Shown: positions 61,138-64,000 of the stretch, piece after piece
Layout: every line of letters begins with the position of its first letter
How positions within the stretch are numbered: the stretch's first letter is position 1
NCBI RefSeq assembly: GCF_002162135.1
Contig: NZ_CP021382.1
Location: 2,788,001-2,852,000, forward strand
Length of the DNA: 64,000 bases
From: Cellvibrio sp. PSBB006
Lineage (GTDB): Bacteria; Pseudomonadota; Gammaproteobacteria; Pseudomonadales; Cellvibrionaceae
Direction of reading: 5' to 3'
Made by a program: the position numbers and the translations under genes
Notes under the pieces: generated by a model
Told to the model about the DNA's origin: nothing
The model's database searches: none
The model's input: only the letters and a program-made list of their open reading frames with translations

Positions 61138-61167
61138 AAAAAGCCGCTGAAAGTTCAGCGGCTTTTT
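61138..61167 (-). terminator. Rho-independent terminator of the TonB receptor gene
   Basis: Thirteen-base arms AAAAAGCCGCTGA (61138-61150) and TCAGCGGCTTTTT (61155-61167) around AAGT. On the minus strand the hairpin ends in eight T residues. It separates the receptor transcript from the halogenase operon. Confidence 0.92.
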
Positions 61168-61203
61168 CGAGCCTGAAAGGCATCCTTGTACATCAACTAC
61201 ACA

Positions 61204-64000
61204 TTAGAAGGTATAACGTGCACCGATGTTGTAGCGTGGACCGCTGGTGTAAACACCCGTGGTGTACAGGTCATGACGACCGTAGGTACGACGGTATTCA
61301 TCCGTGATGTTGATGCCTTCAAAGAATATCGTGAAGTTATCATTGATGTCGTAGCTGGCATTAAGGTCGACCTGCTGATAATTCTCAACGTAGGTCGGGT
61401 TAGCGCCTGTACCATCAGCGGTTCCATTCAGGTAGTCATCACGCCAGTTGTAGCTCAAGCGCACTTGTACGCCGTTCTTTTCATAGAAGGCAATAAAGTT
61501 GGCACTGTCACTCAAACCGGTTAATGCAAATTGCGGATCTACGATGTTACCGTCGTCATACTCGGTATCGGAATCCGTGATGGTGTAGTTAGCAACAACA
61601 CCAAAACCGGTATCCCAGAAGTTATGTTGAACCGCAAATTCCCATCCCTCAAAGGCCGCTTCCTGTTCGTTCAGGAACTCGGTAATGTTGAAGATCACAT
61701 TTGGATCACCTTCCACACCATAAACCCACGCCGGATTTTTGGTCAGGTCTACACTTGGGTCGCCATCAGGTGTATTGGCAACGATGTAATCCTTAACTGC
61801 AGCGGTACTCCACTGATTGTTGGGATCAGCAGCAACGGCCGCATCACGACGGCTACCTTGCGATGGGTCCGGCGCATTAAAGATAACTTCGGGCGATACG
61901 GTTGTACCGATGAAGTTCTTAACGTCTTTTCTGTAGTAGCCGACAGAAACATAGCTGGCTTCGTCGTAGTACCACTCCACAGACAAGTCGAAGTTGTCGG
62001 AGATAATCGGCTTCAGGTTCACATCACCACGTGTACCACTACCACCAGGGCTACCCGGGAACATGGATTGAGGTGCAACGCCGCGGCCAATAGATAGGGC
62101 GCTCATCTGATTCCACAGTGGACGGCCAAGGCTACGACCGTAAGATGTGCGAACAACCACGTCATCGGTCACGTCAAACGCCAGATCAATGCTTGGCAGG
62201 AAGTAGTCGTAGCCACCCTCGCCTTGTTTGACCGGAGTAACTTCGTAATCGTCAGCAGCCAGCAGATACATCTCGTTACCGCCAATCCATACAACCTCAC
62301 CGGTGTATTGCAGCTCAATGGGTGTTGCGAAAGAACGAGTTTCTGTGTCTTCCCAACGAACACCCAATGCACCACGAACCGGGATACCAATATCGTATTC
62401 GGCGTTCAATTGAACCCAAGCGCTGGTGGAGTCTTCTTCAATCAGACGAACATCGTCTGGTGTGGGGTTCATACAGTAGTAAGTACTGCCGTTGGAGCAG
62501 TTAGCAAAACCACCGCCATCATCCAGGTTGGCTGCAGCATATTCGACCACTTTATTGAAATCAGCGACGAAACGCTGACCCAGCAATTGATCATGGCCAT
62601 TACCACTGACATTGTCGAAGTAGCTGGCAATATCTGCAACTTTGTAGCCATCGAGCGGTACGTCACCTTCATCACCCAGTCCACCCCAGGTATCACGCTG
62701 GTTGTTTGCAAAGGTAGAGCGGTTGGTTTGCTCGATACGAGACACGCCGAAATCAAGGCTCAGGCTGTCGACGAATTCAAAGTTACCTTTGAACTGGAAT
62801 TGATCGATTTCATGCAGCATGCGCGCGTTGCGGAAAGAGCTACCGGTAATCTGAAGGTCTTCGAGACGCGCAGTATCGCCATCATCGCTATTTACAATAC
62901 CGACATTCAGCACTGGCAGATCAGAACCGAGATAAACCGCTGAACTATCGCGAACAAACGCAGACGTGGTGATTACGTTGCTGTTACCGTATTCGCTGTC
63001 TGGTTTGGATTCAGCATCAGAACTGTGAATATCGAACTCAAGTGTTAAACGGTCAGTTACAGACCACTCAACATTCAAGCCGATAGATTCGTTCTCATTG
63101 ACACTGGAGTTAAGGCCGGCACCGAAGGTTAAGTCAGCACCTCTCTCTCCGGTCAAACCAAACTCTTCATACATCAACGGCACTTCAACAACGCCTTCAC
63201 CGTTATCCGTCCAGGAAGTGCGGCGGTTTCCGCCAAAGTTAAACCAAGCACCCACATCAGAGAACTTGGAAGACTCTTCCTTCTTGGAGTAGGTGTAATC
63301 CAGAGTTGAAGTGATGTTTTCAGTCGGAGCAAATTGCAACACCAACTGACCATTCAAGCGCTTACGCTCATATTCGTTGAAGTTGTAGCCTGCTTGTTGT
63401 GGCACACCGTAAACATCAGCAGGAACTACAACTTCCTCACCGTCCATAACCGCTGGGCTAGGAGGATTGGTGTGAAAGTTGGTGTCTTGCAGGTTGGTGA
63501 TTGCACCCCAACCATCAGAGCCAGCCGGGAAGTAACGCCAGCCAGTACCGATTTGCGCATTAGCGTTACCGCCTTCACGCTCCTGGTAGCTCATAGACAA
63601 GCCCACACCAAAGGTGTCATCCGCAAAGGTGTTGCTGTAGATACCGGAGATTTCCGGCGTCAGGCTTGGATCTTCTGCAGAGTCATCGTAAACACCCTTG
63701 ACGCCGGCGGAGAATTGTTGGCCAGGGTTATCCAATGGGCGTGCAGTCTTGATGTTGATGGTTGCACCCACACCACCGGCCGGATTTTCGGCGCGAACAG
63801 TTTTGTAAACCTCTACTCCGCTAATACCTTCGGAAGCCAGGTTAGAGAAGTCAAAGGAACGAGAACCAGACACGCTGGTTGCTTCGATGGTGGTGCCAGG
63901 CATCTGACGACCGTTCAGGGTCACCAGGTTGTAGTCGGGGCCGAAACCGCGCACGGTGACTTTGGAGCCTTCACCGTTAGCACGGTCAATCGACACACCG
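61204..64000 (-). CDS. TonB-dependent outer-membrane receptor, 5' end cut by window
   Basis: At least 930 residues of a TonB-dependent receptor of the Xanthomonas/Caulobacter type. The plug domain is readable near the right edge: VTVRGFGPDYNLVTLNGRQM, GVEVYKTVRAENPAGGVGAT and INIKTARPLDNPG. The beta-barrel follows and ends YNIGARYTF, with the terminal Phe typical of outer-membrane proteins. The signal peptide, TonB box and N-terminus are outside the window. Its linkage to GH5, GH3 and GH16 genes suggests it imports a beta-glucan oligosaccharide. Confidence 0.92.
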   Translation of the reverse strand, partial: GVSIDRANGEGSKVTVRGFGPDYNLVTLNGRQMPGTTIEATSVSGSRSFDFSNLASEGISGVEVYKTVRAENPAGGVGATINIKTARPLDNPGQQFSAGVKGVYDDSAEDPSLTPEISGIYSNTFADDTFGVGLSMSYQEREGGNANAQIGTGWRYFPAGSDGWGAITNLQDTNFHTNPPSPAVMDGEEVVVPADVYGVPQQAGYNFNEYERKRLNGQLVLQFAPTENITSTLDYTYSKKEESSKFSDVGAWFNFGGNRRTSWTDNGEGVVEVPLMYEEFGLTGERGADLTFGAGLNSSVNENESIGLNVEWSVTDRLTLEFDIHSSDAESKPDSEYGNSNVITTSAFVRDSSAVYLGSDLPVLNVGIVNSDDGDTARLEDLQITGSSFRNARMLHEIDQFQFKGNFEFVDSLSLDFGVSRIEQTNRSTFANNQRDTWGGLGDEGDVPLDGYKVADIASYFDNVSGNGHDQLLGQRFVADFNKVVEYAAANLDDGGGFANCSNGSTYYCMNPTPDDVRLIEEDSTSAWVQLNAEYDIGIPVRGALGVRWEDTETRSFATPIELQYTGEVVWIGGNEMYLLAADDYEVTPVKQGEGGYDYFLPSIDLAFDVTDDVVVRTSYGRSLGRPLWNQMSALSIGRGVAPQSMFPGSPGGSGTRGDVNLKPIISDNFDLSVEWYYDEASYVSVGYYRKDVKNFIGTTVSPEVIFNAPDPSQGSRRDAAVAADPNNQWSTAAVKDYIVANTPDGDPSVDLTKNPAWVYGVEGDPNVIFNITEFLNEQEAAFEGWEFAVQHNFWDTGFGVVANYTITDSDTEYDDGNIVDPQFALTGLSDSANFIAFYEKNGVQVRLSYNWRDDYLNGTADGTGANPTYVENYQQVDLNASYDINDNFTIFFEGINITDEYRRTYGRHDLYTTGVYTSGPRYNIGARYTF

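Noticed and set aside
1..64000. Search for tRNA, rRNA, IS elements and prophage genes
   Set aside because: No cloverleaf, rRNA-like, transposase or phage structural sequence was seen in the gaps or frames.

Overview
The window reads as a chromosomal segment of a free-living, polysaccharide-degrading gammaproteobacterium, most likely Cellvibrio or a close relative (Cellvibrionaceae). The evidence is the set of secreted or lipid-anchored glycoside hydrolases with polyserine linkers (GH16, GH26, GH20, GH3, GH5), the Pil-Chp chemotaxis genes, the ygfB-pepP-ubiH-ubiI and zapA-6S RNA-ygfA gene orders, and a TonB-dependent receptor of the Xanthomonas/Caulobacter type. No rRNA, tRNA, phage, transposase or CRISPR array was found.

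Layout. 1-1.04 kb: the end of a twitching-motility chemotaxis cluster (chpB, chpC). 1.1-8.4 kb: small housekeeping and stress genes (a polyserine-tailed lipoprotein, rsmE, a YdjM-like membrane protein, Nudix, GNAT, a ferritin-like protein, DUF3301, a cold shock protein, an oxidoreductase). 8.5-15.2 kb: mgtC-like, ubiI-ubiH-pepP-ygfB, then zapB-like, zapA, 6S RNA and ygfA. 15.3-25.2 kb: GH20 hexosaminidase, ilvA/rpiA, two divergent chemoreceptors. 25.3-36.2 kb: an EEP-family protein, GH16-CBM6, a LytS/LytTR two-component operon, an esterase, a CDF transporter, a GTPase/DUF2868 pair, and a GH26 mannanase lipoprotein. 36.4-43.5 kb: trmO, fabF with a divergent TetR gene, a DUF4197 lipoprotein, serA, a DUF368 lipid transporter, and a lipase. 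43.8-64 kb: a membrane-anchored AraC regulator, a GNAT gene flanked by REP elements, and then a large leftward accessory locus.

The leftward locus (64.0 down to 45.8 kb) is the most interesting part. It starts with a TonB-dependent receptor that runs off the right edge and ends in a strong terminator. Next comes a tightly packed operon: halogenase - SapC - cupin - halogenase - DUF6445 oxygenase-like - SapC - cupin - GH5 glucanase. After an 840-base gap follow a GH3 beta-glucosidase and a GH16 endo-glucanase. The halogenase/SapC/cupin set occurs twice in the same order, so it looks like a duplicated and diverged module. Its linkage to a receptor and beta-glucanases suggests a beta-1,3-glucan uptake locus combined with an oxidative or halogenating modification system of unknown substrate.

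A second theme is a family of structured intergenic repeats. Three copies share a conserved core, but their long outer arms differ between copies while staying perfectly complementary within each copy. Two further composite palindromes share another hairpin core. All five lie just downstream of at least one stop codon.
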